From Aptenodytes patagonicus (taxonomy: Eukaryota > Chordata > Aves > Sphenisciformes > Spheniscidae), in contig NC_134963.1 in NCBI RefSeq assembly GCF_965638725.1, forward strand, positions 12,304,501-12,368,500: a stretch of 64,000 nucleotides of DNA, read 5' to 3'. Below are positions 33,401 through 46,659 of the stretch, piece by piece. Position 1 is the first letter of the stretch, and every line of letters starts with the position of its first letter. The notes beneath the pieces are model-generated. The model made no database searches and was not told where the DNA came from. It saw only the letters and a program-made list of their open reading frames with translations. The position numbers and the translations under genes were made by a program.

Positions 33401-36400
33401 AGTAGCTGGAAGTATCCCCCTAATCTGTAATTACTTGGTGGTTATATGGAACAAGTTAGTGATATCAGTATAGACCTTGATGGACAGTGTTCACATATTT
33501 GATAAAACAATCCCTTTCACCCCTTAAAGCAGCTCCCAAGTCAAAGTTGTGGCACAATGTCCATACAGCCTCACCTGTGCCTAGCCAGGAAAGAGAATGT
33601 AATTCAACTAAATGCATTATATATATTCCATAAGAGTGCTTTCACCTTTAATACTCTGCCTCTGCTTCAACTATGTTTTTTTTAATATCTCCAGTCTATT
33701 TAATTACCTCCTGTACCCTACACTGCTTTTTACCACATCACCTCTGCTCTCTGACCCTCTAACTATCTTTCAGCCCTTCTCTTTAATGAGTCAGTACCAA
33801 TGCACTAGGCCTTTCATGTTTGGAAGCACTGTCTTGCTCTGGAAATGGTTTCATGACTGTTTTAAATCACCAATCAGCTGAACATCCCATAGCAACTGCA
33901 ACCAAAACAGAATACATGCTAGCAAAAGTTTATACAGCCAGTTGCTTAACAGAAAAAAAAACTCCAAAGAAAACCATCAGCAAAATAATAAGCCAATTCT
34001 GGCTATTGCTCTGCATTTCTGACTCCAACAAAAGGCTTACCTGAGTGCTCCCATATTGCCATAGTAACGTTCATTGTGACTTGCAGCACATCTGCTAGAT
34101 ACTCGAGCCCCTTCCACCTCACTGTCTCCAATGCACACCCTGCACAGGTTTCCATCTGCTCCTGGCATGCAGCCCTTCCAAAAGTAATTCTGATAAACTG
34201 AGTAGAGAAAATTGAGGTGAGATTAGGGCAAGGTATTCCAAAGCCTCTTCAGGCATGGGAAAAGACAGGAATGGAATTCCATCCTAATAGCTAGCAAGAA
34301 GAGGGCTAAATAGTGTGAAGAATCACACATAGTCAGATAGGAGGAAGGGCTGCTTCAACACCCTCTGAGACTGCAATCATCACTTGCTGGTCAAATCCTC
34401 ATGGCCCCATCTCCATTTTACTCCCAAATTTGGGGCTTCAGATTTCCATGGTCTAGTCAACAGATAACCCAGAGTAGCCCTTACCAGAGCCAACGTCACA
34501 GTTCTCAGTATCATTCTCCAGAGCTCCCATTGTGTATCTGGAGAGCAGTAACCATCCTCCAGGACTATACAGGTGACTGTGGCAGGATCGCCTTCCCTTA
34601 AGGTTACGGATGTTAATCTGTTTGGCATTTTTCTTAGCTAGGGCAACAGCATAAACTGGTGGCAGTGCTGTAAAACAATGACAACAACCAGTTATACCAC
34701 GGCAATTATTCCAGACAGGTACAGCCCCCTTCTTCCCTCCCTCATCCTGTCACGGTATCTTCAGTTACAGCAGAGGATCTGCATTCTTTGCTTAGCCACA
34801 AAGCTCTTGTCCTAGCTGCCCTGCATTATCTGTAAAGCTCCTACTGAACATGCACAGCAATTTCTTTCCCAAACCAACATGCAAATACATTCCTACATAA
34901 ATCTTAGAGGCAGCCTCAGGAAAACCTAAACCTTTTGCCTTCTCAAAGTTGTCCTGTTACCTTTGCGCTTAAGATGAATTAGTTTCCCTGTTTCCTCCGT
35001 GCTCTTAGCAGCCGGGGCACAATCTCCCCCTGGAGAGGAGAGACAACCATTAAGGATCTTGTGACTGCTGTCATTCCTATTACATGGCAGCATCCCATCA
35101 AACACCTTGCAACCCTCTTGAGCCATGTCAGCATCTCTGTCCCTTTTCCAGAAGAGATATAATAAACAGCCAGACCAAATGCTAGAGCCAGTTAGTGGAA
35201 GAGCTGGGAAGAGTATTTGGACATATATATTGATTCCTGCTTCCATCACAACACATCACAAACTGTGGAGATTTAACTATATTTTTAATGGTACTTGTCT
35301 GATTCCCTCCCTTATGCTAAGGTCACATGAGAACTTACCGTAACATTCTGCAGCTACAGGAACCAATCCACACCTCCCTGCAATGTAGACATGCGTTGCG
35401 TCCAGGGTGACTGCATCAGCCTCACTACTCTGCCAACAGCATTACAGAAAATAACAAAAACAGGATTTGCGTGAATTGTGTAACCAAGCAGCTATACTTC
35501 CCCACTGGTTGGAAATTCCCCTGCATAAATTTCCTCTCATTCCCACTGGTTCCTCTAGTGTACAAGCTGGTTTTCCTCTTGTTCAGCTCAGACAAGGACA
35601 TACACACCCTGTGCAGTCTTATCATATACTCTGACCAGAGGGAGTCTCCTACCTTGATCATTTCAATGCATTTGGTCATGGAAGTTGCTTGGACACAGAC
35701 TAATGGGTCAGATTTGATGCTCAGTGCCCACTCCTCACATTTGCGCAGCTCAGCGTCACTGATGCAGCACCAACGCACAACACTGTTGTCCAAAGAGCTC
35801 CCTGCATTAGAAGGAAGGAGCACAGTGAGATCATGTCACCTATGCACCAATCTGTTCTTTGCTAAGGGGACATTTAGGTCTATGCGCTTGTGCCTGGCAG
35901 GGAGGAATAACATGGAAAGAGAACTTTTTCTTCCCTTTCCTTAGCTACAGGCCTCTGGAAGGCTTCTCACCTTCATGGCCAAGTCCCTTTAGGAGAGCTA
36001 CATAATCCAGACCAAGGACATAGGCAATCTCTAGCTGCTCCTCAAGAAGCTGCAGGTGCTGAGTGGCGTCCCGGAACAGCAAGTTCTTTCCCCTGAAGGG
36101 TGCTGAGGTGAAGAGTTCAAACCTGGCTCTTTCCTTTCCTTTTGGCCCAAAGAGGCGCTAGGAAAAGAACAACACTTTTAATTGCAACAGATCTGTTCAT
36201 CCTTCCAGTAACAGGCAGCCTCATCCTCCTCTCCCTTCATATCAGTGGTTTGTAACATAGCACTCAGGGTTCCATCACACTGGGACAAAGCCCACAGGTA
36301 CTGCAGTGAGTGGATGGTTCCAGTCCTAAAAGCATTATATGATTCACTTTTTTGAAGAATTTTTTCCCATCTTAGTTATTCTAATTTATTGGACTGTGCT

Positions 36401-39400
36401 CAATGTCTCCTACCCTGGAAAGGCAACTGAGGGAGTATAGCTGAGTGAGAAACATTTGTGATAAAGATCAGTGCAGTAAAGGGGTGCAAGATATCTTGTG
36501 CTTTATGATGGGGAAGCACCATGTGCAAAGTAGCTCTGTTCAGCCTGATGGTACTGGAAGAGAAGAAAGCACTGGGAAGTGTACTAGGAACACTGCTGCA
36601 TAGCCATTGCTATGTGTGGGGGAACACAGCTAAGATATGTGTGAATATGCACTGACAAAGGCATATGAAGTTCTCTCAATAAAGAAGAGATTTTGTACAA
36701 CTGCTATCTGCCAGAGTCCACATGACAGCACAACCCAGCCCACTGGGTTGAATTATTCACTGACTGCTGGACTATTTTAAGGGCCAGATAGCTTCATAAA
36801 TTATTTAAATTTGCATTTAAATATGCATTTCAGGTTCAGCTTCAAATAGATTCCTGGACATCAAGGTAACAGATACTATTACAAGTTGAGAAAAAGAGAG
36901 GAACAAAGGTGAACCTGCCTGAACCTATGTGTCTCCCTCAGCTACATAAGAATTCACGTAAGTTCCAGGGCAAGATGAACACCATTAGCCATTTTCCAAA
37001 GATGGAAGAAAAGCCTGTGTCTGGAGATATACAGCTTATACTATCCACTCACTTGGATCATGGTAAGGAATTTGTTGGTGATCTTCTGGAAGTTGTGGCG
37101 GGTGATGATGCCACGGCCAGGCCCCTTGCCCAAGTTACAGGTGCTGTATTCAGTCAGCTCAGCTGTAGTCCCATCAGGACATAAGAGTTCATATTCCTGT
37201 TGTTCTGACTCTGAAACAACAGGACACTCATGAATCTATGAAGTGAGACATGACTTGGCAGCAGGCACAGAGATGGAAGGTAAAACGTTTTTCAGAGGAG
37301 GTTGCTCAAAGATTATGCAAGCAGCACAGTGTACCAAGCACACTTGGCAAAGTTGTCTTTGATAGGCTCTTCTCTTAACAAAGAGAGGGACCTCAGCCAG
37401 AGGTACTCCAAAATACTCTTTAAACTGTACCCCTGTAAATACGTTTGTTTAAAAATACTTACCTGCAAATACTACTGCTAACCACCTTCAAAAACGTCGA
37501 TACAGAGCTCGACTGAGTTTAAAAATACAAAACAGGTATATGGGAACTGCACGTTCTAGCAGCTCAACACACTGAATTTTAAAAGGAATCTTGTAACTCA
37601 GGCAATGCAAATACACACAGCTGCGTCAGAGACTTCAGGCTAAAGAAACCACCTGTATAAAAACTTCTGTCTGCTCCCATTCTAAGAATCTCCTGTGAGC
37701 AATTATTGCTCACTTACTCTTTCCTTTTCTGTTTCCTTCTGACTTGTGTGGAGAGCCAAGAAATACCACTGAACTGCTTTCAGGGATTGAATTTTCCCTG
37801 GAAACAACAAAAATATAGGCATATTCCCCAAACTCCCATGGAGGAAAGGGCACAGCCAGAGGTTAAAAGGAATCTGAGTTTTTAGGATTTACCTGTGGCA
37901 CTCATAATTGTTAGATGATCTAAAAAGGCAACATCTGCCACTCCATTCTTCAAGCACCTGCAAGAAGACAAATGCCAGCTTATTAACGTTACCTGGCTTT
38001 TCCTCCCACACAGGTTCTTTTTCCCCTGAAGGTAAATTCAGTGCAATTGTCACATAGCTCACCTGAAGGCTCCCTCAGAGTCATAAAAGGGTTCGTCGCT
38101 GCTTGTCTCACAGAAGTGGTTCTTGTCTCTGACATAGGATTTTTGTCCTTGGCAGAGCGCACACAGTCGAGGAGCAGCAACACCAACCCCAGGGATGCAA
38201 CTTGCATTGAAATACTCACTGATTACTGCAGATGTAGGGGGGAAAAAACAAAAAGAAAGAAAAAAAGTTAAATGGGAAAAAATAGAAGAAAGAAAAGGGG
38301 CCAAACATATCATGGGCATAACTAGGACTATGGTGCTTTCAAAAATAAATAAATAGAACAGCAAATGCAGCTTTGTTTTCTAAACTTCAAATTTGAAACA
38401 TTTGCTGGAAACAAGTGATCAAATTGTGCTTGGTTGAAATCATCCTTGTGCTGGCTAGATATTGCAAAGATTTGTTCCCCGTTGCATACAGAACACAAAA
38501 TTTTCTGTTTTGGTAACAATTCTGCTGCTTTGAGATCACTAGAAAAGTTCTGAAGAGAGCTAAAAGCCAGTATAAAAACACTCCAAGAGGATATCTCATG
38601 CACAATGCCCTTCAGTTTCCACATAGCTCAGTTCATTCTACATCTGCTTGCATTTCACTCACTTTTGCTGAGGGCAGAGACATAGCCCTATGGCTCCTAT
38701 CACCCACCTTGGCTCAGAGGTTGCGCCTCATCCCAGGAAAGATCATTTCTTGCAAGGAGAAAGCCAAGTGGAATATTCCAGCCTGATGTCCATCTGGCTC
38801 CATTGTGGCAGCTGCGCGCACCTCGTAGCCTCTGGATATCCAGAGTTCCTCGTTTGGCAATGGCCACAGCAAACACACAATTTCCTGCGATAGGACAAAA
38901 TATGTAACAGAAATAACTAAATCCCAATTCTGCAGCTTCCATCTGTGTACAGGAGTTCAACTACTTCTGTGAACATGGCTAAGGAGAAAAAAAAAAAATC
39001 TTAGGCATATGAAACATAGGTACTCATGCCAGGAACTTTACCATATACTGGCTACATGGCACCTTCTCGAACTGAGCAATGCAAGTGACGTGCAAAGCAA
39101 GAATGTAAAAATCTGGTGGAAAAGGCTTACAAGATCATCCAGCTCCATCATCCAACGCAATTCCTTCTCAAGAATTTTGAACATTTGTATCACACTGTTT
39201 AGGTATTGTAATGGAAAGAACTCCTATGTCTTATCCTCAGAACATACTTTCCACATGAAACATCAATTCCACTATGATTTCATGGTTCTTCAACCAAAAC
39301 AAAATTCACTTCTGTTCTCATACTGTCCCCTTATTAGTCTCTTCCTACATCCATCTGCTAATTTGGCTTCCTTCTCAGATTCATGTCCCACAAGTATTTT

Positions 39401-42400
39401 CTACTGTATGCTTGATTTTGGCTCAGACTTATTTATTCTTGCCTTATAAATCATTCATTGCACAGACTGTTCAGGTCTGCCAGGAATGAAGAGAAATCTT
39501 ACCATGACAAGATCCTCCACCTTATATTCTTGTCTCTTTAGGGTGAGAAGGAGAGAATTAATTCATGACAGAAGATAATCTCTTAAAGAACCACTAGTAA
39601 ATGTTCAGTTACACCAGTAAAGAGCATGGTATAAGAATTGACACGGATGGAATAAACCCCTTCTTATTCCTACAAGATGTAGAGCTCCAGTACACTAGTG
39701 CTGCAGGCAGGGGTACAGACAATTTGTCATAGTGACAGTACCACAGGCAGAAAGGCTACTAGATACAAAGCACCACTGGTATTTTATGCATCATCACTAA
39801 GTATTTTAGAAACAGTTGTTAGTCACCTCCATACTCCTATAAAGTTAGTGAAAACATATAGACTTTTTTTCAAGAATTCTAGAGCTTTGCCTTTCACCGC
39901 ACAGCAGTTTATTAGCCAAATCAGAAGTACAGCTTATTCTTTTGCTTTATGAACCTACCTTGATCATAGATCTCCTTTGCCACCACTGTCAAACCATATA
40001 GCTTTACAGCAGAGTAAACATCTCCAGCATCCAAGGAGGCAGCATCTGCTTTATTCACCTTAAAAACAACAGCAAAATCCTCAAAACAAGTGTGTTTACA
40101 GGAACACAACAGAGCAGCTTCAAGAGCAGAGTTTCTACCTGAGAAGCAGTAACCAGTGATTTTTACAAGCATTTGCTTTGTTTTTAATTGAATCCCTGCT
40201 ACTAAGCATGATGAAATGTTAGCAATGAAGGCTGAGTTACCTTCAAAAAATACCAGTTCTTTTCCAGCAACATCCTTTCTCACCTCTTCTTTGGGCCTTC
40301 CATTCCCAAAACACAATTCTGATGCCAACTGAAGAACAAGGCAACCCCTATTTCCTCCTACTGCTCCCCCAAGACCCCAGATTCTTCTCAGACTTCTCCT
40401 GGCTATAATCTTGCCATAACCCAGAAAGTGGAACTGAAGTCTATTAACAAGGGTTGCAGGACTGAATGAAAACATGAAATAAATCATTCCCTAAACCAAC
40501 AAGAAAGGTTTTCTTTGTTTTGTTTTCCAGGTCAGATTTGGACTCCATTGAAGGCAACTGGGACTGAATGAAAATGAAAACTGAAATTCTCTATCCCAAT
40601 CAAGTTTAGGTATGTTAATGAAATTATTCTACAGCAAATGTTTATCTTCCTTTTTCATTAGTGATTTTTTTCAAAGCATATAGCACTATGAAAATTTCAT
40701 TTCAGAACTGGTCAATTACAAGAGCTTACACTTACAAAAGGTCTTATGTCTAATTTTATTCAAATTAAAGATTTTTATATTAAAAAGGCTTTGCTCTTTG
40801 CTTCAGAAAAGACTGACTAAGGGCTAAGAATAGCAGGGAAGAAAGGGAAAAGAAAATATTCACTATAGTCAGAGTAGGACCAAAACCCACAAGCAAGGGG
40901 AATGCTCTGAGCAAGTTTTAATTTAGTAGTTTGGTTTTGTCCATTTATTTCCAAGCAGCTTTTACTTATTTCCTGGAGATTGCAAGGACATCAGCTGGGG
41001 TAAAATAGTACATCTAGTAGAATGCTCATGGGTTTTAATTCTTGCCTCTCAAGCTACCGTGTACTTTGTCATATATGCAATACAATCATTTCAGTATCAT
41101 TTTATTCTCCCATGGATTCTGTTTACCAGTTACTTCTTCAAAAGAGGATTTGGACTCAAAATCAGTTTTAAAAATCTCTGTGAACTCACCCTGATTTTAT
41201 CAATGCAGTCATATGTATTGTGGGCTCTGATGCAAGAAATCCTAGCAAATGAATTGACAGTAGCAAGGGGCAGCACAGCCGTAAGTGCTTTGGACAGTTC
41301 AGCACACTTTCTCTGTTCTAGGTCAGAAAGGGTGCACCATCGGAATTTCTTCCCTGTAGGATCAAAAAATAAGTCAAGATTTGTAGGATTTAGTGAAAAA
41401 AAAACTCAATTTAAGACCTTACGGAAAAGTGAGGTTATTTTATTTTAACTTCACAAGTAAGTTGATTCTGCTCACTCACATATCCACACACTTTCAGGCA
41501 CCCAAGAGATGTGCCCAAGCAGTCTGACCAAGATCACTTTTGCCCAACATGGAGGACAATGAATGTTTGCTGTTGAATCTTTACTATGTCTCTGCTTCCT
41601 CTTGACTGGGAGCAACAAACTAGTTTTTAGGTAAATTCTTCAAGAACCAACAATTATTATGGCGTGATCTTTTGCCTCAGAATCTTTCTTGATTCATCCT
41701 CCATGAATTTTAGGCAAGGTTGCCACACAAAATGAGGAAACAAAGGCAAGGACATCTTTATGGCTATGGTCTGTTTTCCTGTTGGGATAGCAAGGAGAGG
41801 AATGGCACTTACAATGTAGGGTAACCTTGTTACCATCTTCCTGTTATCAGGCTGCAGTTTTTCTCCTAACAAGTCAACTGTGATGTGACCTTATCAGAGC
41901 ACAGACCTTCTACTCTTGATGTAAACAATGCATTCCCCAGGGTTTATCAGTTTTATTGCTGTCAATTGTGTCCTTGGTTATCAATACAAGCCATTCTTTT
42001 AACCTTTGCTCTGCTGTTTCCTCTGGTGCTTTCAGACACACATATTCCCATGCATAATTTATCCATACCAATCTTAATATTCCTGTTACAAAGTTCTAGA
42101 GAGTCAGAACTAAGCCTGCAAAAGAACGAGAAGTACGGAGGGAGCATGTTGGTAGGGGATCAAGTTGCTTTAGCTTTGTTGAATTTTGTCTTTAGAGAGG
42201 GGATTGTTGTTTTTTAAACAGACAATAACTGGTGTTCCAAGTCCCAGCTGTCTCACAGCACTGAGCTACGTGCTTTGTTAGAACAGCGTTTCCCACTGAG
42301 CGCCATGCTTTGTTAGAACAGTATTTCCTCCCCATTTTCTTTCCAGACAAGGACTACGTGATTTCAAATAATAAAACCTGCATCAGAGCTCCAGGGTCAG

Positions 42401-43893
42401 AAAACCTTAGATCAGAGAAGTATGAAAATTTTAAGTTGGAAGAAGTTCACAATTAAATGCTACTTTATAATACAGTAAACCAAATCCCTCAGTCCAGGAA
42501 GTGAGGATCTGGGACTATTTGAAATTACAATGGCAATTCTGTGACTTGGACCTTCTTGTGTTTTTAAACAATGTAATATCTAAGTGTTGCCTCAGCAATG
42601 ACAAGTAACTTGCTGCACTTCCCTCAAGACAGAGAGGTTTATCTTCCATAACAACACCTACCACGAAAGACAGAAACTAGGGACAATTTGGTTATTGACA
42701 ATGAAGAATCACGTACTATGTTTAACAGAGTATTGAATAAGTGTTAACCACAAAATCCTTACAATCCTACCTCTTCCAAGCAGGAAGTTAGTAAGAATTA
42801 TCTTAATTTCTGGATGCCAAACAAAGAGATTAAATAACCTGCACAAGAACACTTGATAAATTTGTAGCAGAACTGAACCACTCAGTTGTCAGATCTTTTT
42901 CCAGCTGAAAACTAAGTAACCAATAAAAACCAAAACAAAACAGTGCCAGCAGAAAGAAGGAAGATGCAATTAGAAGTGGAGGAGAAGGTGAAACCTCCTT
43001 TTCCACGGGAAGCCGGGATTTGGTTCATTTAAACTGACTATGAAGCTACGTCCTAAGTAGTCCAGACATGTCAACAAAATTTCCTCTTTTGCTTTAGGCT
43101 CCGATTATTCTATCTTGGATGTACTATGACTTATTTTGTATTCTTCCTATTAAATGCCTTCTACTCTGAAATATATCATCATATACATCTCAAGAAGATG
43201 CTATGCATTTAAGGAGAAAAAAAGTGATTATTCTATATAAAAACAGCATGCAGTTATGTAACTTGAGAGAATCTTATACCATGTAATGAAAACCAGGACT
43301 GAATGCACAGAAAACACTCCAACATCTCTAACGTTGTTATTTCCAGATGTTTAAGCATTTGGCTCTCTGGCGATCTATTAATATTAAAAAAAATATTGCC
43401 TGGAATAAATAATGTTTACAATTAAAACACCTAAGTTTTTATTTCTTTGAGCATAGCATCAGACATTGGTACACCACTTGTTTTGACATTAATTCAGCAC
43501 AATTCCAAAAAGAACCCGTTGTGGTTTTAGAGGGGAGCAGCTTGAAATACAGTGATTCATTTTGACAGCGTTAATGAGTACGCAGATCTCAACTATTCAA
43601 AGGAAACAAACCTTCACTGAATCGCTAAGAAACTAGTGTATCAAGCTGCTTCAAAACTAACAGGGTCACCATCTGCCAGTGATCCAACAGGAAAAATACA
43701 GGCAAATAGAAATCATAGGCACACTTCTAGCTGCAACTTGTTTGCACAGAAGAAAACAAAACCAAAGCATATATTAGAGTTTGTATCCTGGTAACCCATC
43801 CAGAGGTCACCTTTCTCTTTCCCTCTCTGCATCAGCCTTACCTGAAGACAGCAAAGTAAAGATGATTAGGACAATTAAAATCACTGCTTTCAT
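30410..43893 (-). CDS. Two-lobed transferrin-superfamily protein lacking iron ligands, complete
   Basis: Seventeen exons on the minus strand: 43842-43893, 41190-41353, 39959-40058, 38708-38884, 38063-38225, 37893-37957, 37053-37210, 35971-36157, 35653-35801, 35339-35429, 34961-35029, 34485-34667, 34041-34197, 33231-33313, 31804-31988, 31225-31411 and 30410-30459. They join to 2220 nt, 739 aa, with no stop. Seventeen exons with repeated phases in the two lobes is the vertebrate transferrin gene plan. Residues 1-18 are a signal peptide ([17 protein letters not shown]). N lobe: [47 protein letters not shown] lobe: [51 protein letters not shown]. Asp ligands D82 and D415 remain. The positions of the other ligands hold V109, S214, R273 and V463, N567, S641, and the anion-site arginines align with W137 and S493. 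N-glycosylation sequons occur at N171, N510 and N719. It ends [11 protein letters not shown] with no GPI tail, so it is probably secreted. Nearest relatives by eye are melanotransferrin and serum transferrin; a saxiphilin-like or otolith-matrix-like identity is possible, but no thyroglobulin insert is seen. Confidence 0.93.
41354..43841 (-). other. Intron 1 of the transferrin-like gene
   Basis: A 2.5-kb intron separates the signal-peptide exon from the first lobe exon, as is usual in transferrin genes. It holds a 35-bp tandem duplication (listed separately). I see no other gene or clear mobile element. Confidence 0.6.
42261..42330. repeat. 35-bp tandem duplication
   Basis: Two adjacent 35-base copies (42261-42295 and 42296-42330) both start CTGAGC and share GCTTTGTTAGAACAG, with a few mismatches. 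It is a local duplication in intron sequence. Confidence 0.8.
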
Positions 43894-44594
43894 GATTACA
43901 GCAGTTCAGCAAGGATCCTCACTCTACCCTGACGCTCTGCCTTCTCATACCAGGAATTCCACAGTGATGACCAAAGCTTCTGGAAGATCACAAAGGGGTT
44001 TGAGGCATGAACAAAGATAAACTAAGATTTAAGAAAAAAACCAAACTGTCGGAGGATGGGATGTCCTTGTATGCAAAGGAGAAAGGGACAGTGTCCTATT
44101 CCTATCCGCAGATGGAAAATATCAATGCATTTTCTGCTCTGTTATGAACAGACATAGAAAGAAATGTAAGCGTCTGCTTTTGAAATAAATTGTGCTTCTC
44201 CTGTTTCAAAAGGCACCAATATGCCTTCAGGAGATAGGTAAGACTTACATCTATCTTACAAAAAATATATCTAAAGCTAAGTGAATTGTTCAAACTACTG
44301 AACATATCTCTTTACAGAATATTGAAGGGTCCTTCTTACCTTTTTTTTTCACCTGATAAAGGTTTATCTATTGAGTACTTTTAAACAGAAAGTAATCCTA
44401 TGCCTCCCTAAGAATTCAGAACAGAACTGTGACACTGTCGACTTTCTTGACTCTCTTCATTCCATTCTATCACAGCAGTCTCATCCAGGCTGGATTATTT
44501 CCCTGTTTTCTAACACTTAGCCTGGAGTATGACCTCTTAATTACTCTACAGCAGCCATGATTAACATCATTAATTCTACAGCAGAGAAAAAAAC

Positions 44595-44630
<36 letters not shown>

Positions 44631-46260
44631 AAGCAGAAGTGTGCATACTGAACTGATCTGATGATGCATAAAATACTGCTAATATGGTTTCATCTTTCCT
44701 AGTCAGGAAAGAATTGACTATTCCAAAAGTCCTGGAGAAAGAAAGTCTTTTTCCTAGTTTTGTTTTCATTCTTCATCTTATGGATTTTCTTAGTACTTTC
44801 TCTGCTTCATGTATTTTTGCCAATACTTTTCCCAGATTTCTTTTGTTGCCTTATGAACTCTTCCCTAGTGATTCACAGTCCTTATTCCCCACTGGCTTCT
44901 TTTGCATTCACGTACATGGATTCCATTGCTTATCTCTGCGCTTTGTAAGTTCCCTCACTAGATCTGCAACATCTGTTGAGGTGTTATGTCTCCCACTAAT
45001 CCGATCACAGAAGGAGTTACATTTCTCACTACTTCCTGAGCAAACGTTCTTAAGCCCTAAGATCTCCATTCTCTCATTTGCTAAGAGAACAACTGTGGTA
45101 TTATCCCACCCCTTGACTTGGCTCACCTGCACAGGCCTAGCACAGCTCAGTACCCTTTCAGAAGTATGTTTTATTCTGCGGTGAGTGCAGTTTATATAAT
45201 ATTTTGATACAATATATTATCAGATGGTAAAAAAAAAGAAAAGAACAAAACACACGACAAAAGTAATTTTAAAATAGTTAAAGGTCCACATTTTCACTTT
45301 TAATTCCAGGGAGAAAGATTAGATCAGGACAGATCATTAATCGGTTCAGTCAATGTCAGTTAATATACACTATAAAGGAATGTGTTTCATTTAACCAAAC
45401 CTTAACATTTGAATCACTCCTGAATCACTTCTGAGGAAACTTGTCTGTCAGGTCCATCAGCAGGGTGCAGTTAGACATCAAAGCTAATGGCTCTTGCAAT
45501 GCTTGTACCACAGCACCTAACAGGATCAAATCCCACCTTCTTTGAGGTTTTACTTCCTGTCAATCCTACCATTATGCTAGCTCAGGATATACGTACATCC
45601 CAACAACTCAGTCAGCTAATATTATTACTATTACATGAGGGCTGCATCTGGATGTCTACTCACATTTTACATATTTAAAAATAAAAGGCTTTCCTGTATA
45701 TGTCTAAGATACTTATGCAGATACTATGCTGCTGTCTGTGGTGATGTGAAAAAAGCAGAATGACATGCAGATGTTGCAGACTTCATTTAGGCCTAGTCAG
45801 GAAAACAAACAAACATAAATCACAAATGTAAAGTAATCAGGTCAGCCAAGGGGACCATGTCCTAAAGCACTGAGGATGCAGAAACACAGCGGCAGGACTC
45901 TGGAATTATTTTCCTACTGATTCACCCTATGAAACTACCCCCTACCACTGTCAGAAAATGGTAATTAGCTACTTCCCAGTAATGTAGCATCTATGCATCT
46001 ATCTAGGGATGCATTTAAGAAGGTGGAAACCAAATAACCTCTATAAAATCACCTCTGTGCTACGAGGATCCAGGCAAGGGACACCAGAGTAGGAACAGAT
46101 GTTACTGCACTACCCTGCCCGACACCTCACTTGCAGGAACAGCATTGTGTCTGTCCCATGTCGTGTGTGTCCCCCCCCCAGTAAAATCCCTGCCCTGACA
46201 TCCCTGGTGCTCCCATATCTGTGGTCAAGGATTTCCCTGCCCCTCAACAGCAATGCTGGG
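43894..46260. other. Intergenic region between the transferrin-like gene and PISD
   Basis: This region lies between the minus-strand transferrin-like start and the plus-strand PISD promoter. No clear TATA box is seen upstream of the transferrin-like ATG. A pyrimidine-rich stretch at 44684-45184 stays open for 166 codons but shows no domain and no splice context. An (AT)n tract is listed separately. Confidence 0.5.
44597..44625. repeat. (AT)n microsatellite
   Basis: About 14 uninterrupted AT dinucleotides followed by an A-run. Confidence 0.95.
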
Positions 46261-46309
46261 AAGCAGCTGAACCCCAAGTGCCTCATCCTCAACTCCCCAA
46301 GAAGCAGTC

Positions 46310-46625
46310 CTCTCCTCAAACCATACCTCCCTTTGAGGAACAGCTTTGTCCTGATACCATACCCCCTTTTGTGGAGCAGCCTTGTCCCCATGCCACAAAC
46401 CCTCAGGGACAACCCTGTCCCCACACTGCATCCCCCGGGAAACGGCCCTGTCCCCACATCATGTCCCCTCAGGGCCGGCCCTGTCCCCACACCACATCGC
46501 CTCAGGGACGGCCGTGTCCCCACACCACACCCCCCAGAGAACAGCCCTCACCACATACGACGTCCCCCTTTGGGGAGCAGCCTCGTACCCGTGTCCCCAT
46601 TCCGCATCTCCCCTGAGGAACGCTC
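46310..46625. repeat. 33-bp minisatellite upstream of PISD
   Basis: The motif CTGTCCCCACA recurs at a spacing of 33 bases (TG of TGTCCCC at 46383, 46416, 46449, 46482 and 46515), with looser copies on both sides. Because 33 is a multiple of three, several frames stay open; one reads as 11-residue repeats of the type QGRPCPHTTSP. The array ends as the PISD CpG island begins. It is C-rich on the plus strand. I regard the open frames as a by-product of the repeat. Confidence 0.85.
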
Positions 46626-46659
46626 CCGTCCCTACACACCATACTCCCTTCAGGTAACG

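Noticed and set aside
38900-39958. Possible thyroglobulin type-1 insert between exons 3 and 4 of the transferrin-like gene (as in saxiphilin)
   Set aside because: I looked for a CWCV-type motif on the minus strand and found only a weak QWCFV-like string near 39.77 kb without flanking splice signals. Exons 3 and 4 join in phase without it.
39921-40487. 188-aa minus-strand open frame
   Set aside because: Only its part at 39959-40058 is a real exon of the transferrin-like gene; the rest is intron read-through.
42390-42480. CR1-like scrap (TTTTAAGTTGGAAGAAG region)
   Set aside because: It resembles the CR1 GGTTGGAAGGGACC block only over a few bases; too short to call.
44684-45184. 166-codon plus-strand open frame in intergenic DNA
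   Set aside because: It is a pyrimidine-rich, Leu/Ser/Phe-rich stretch with no domain and no splice or promoter context; probably compositional.
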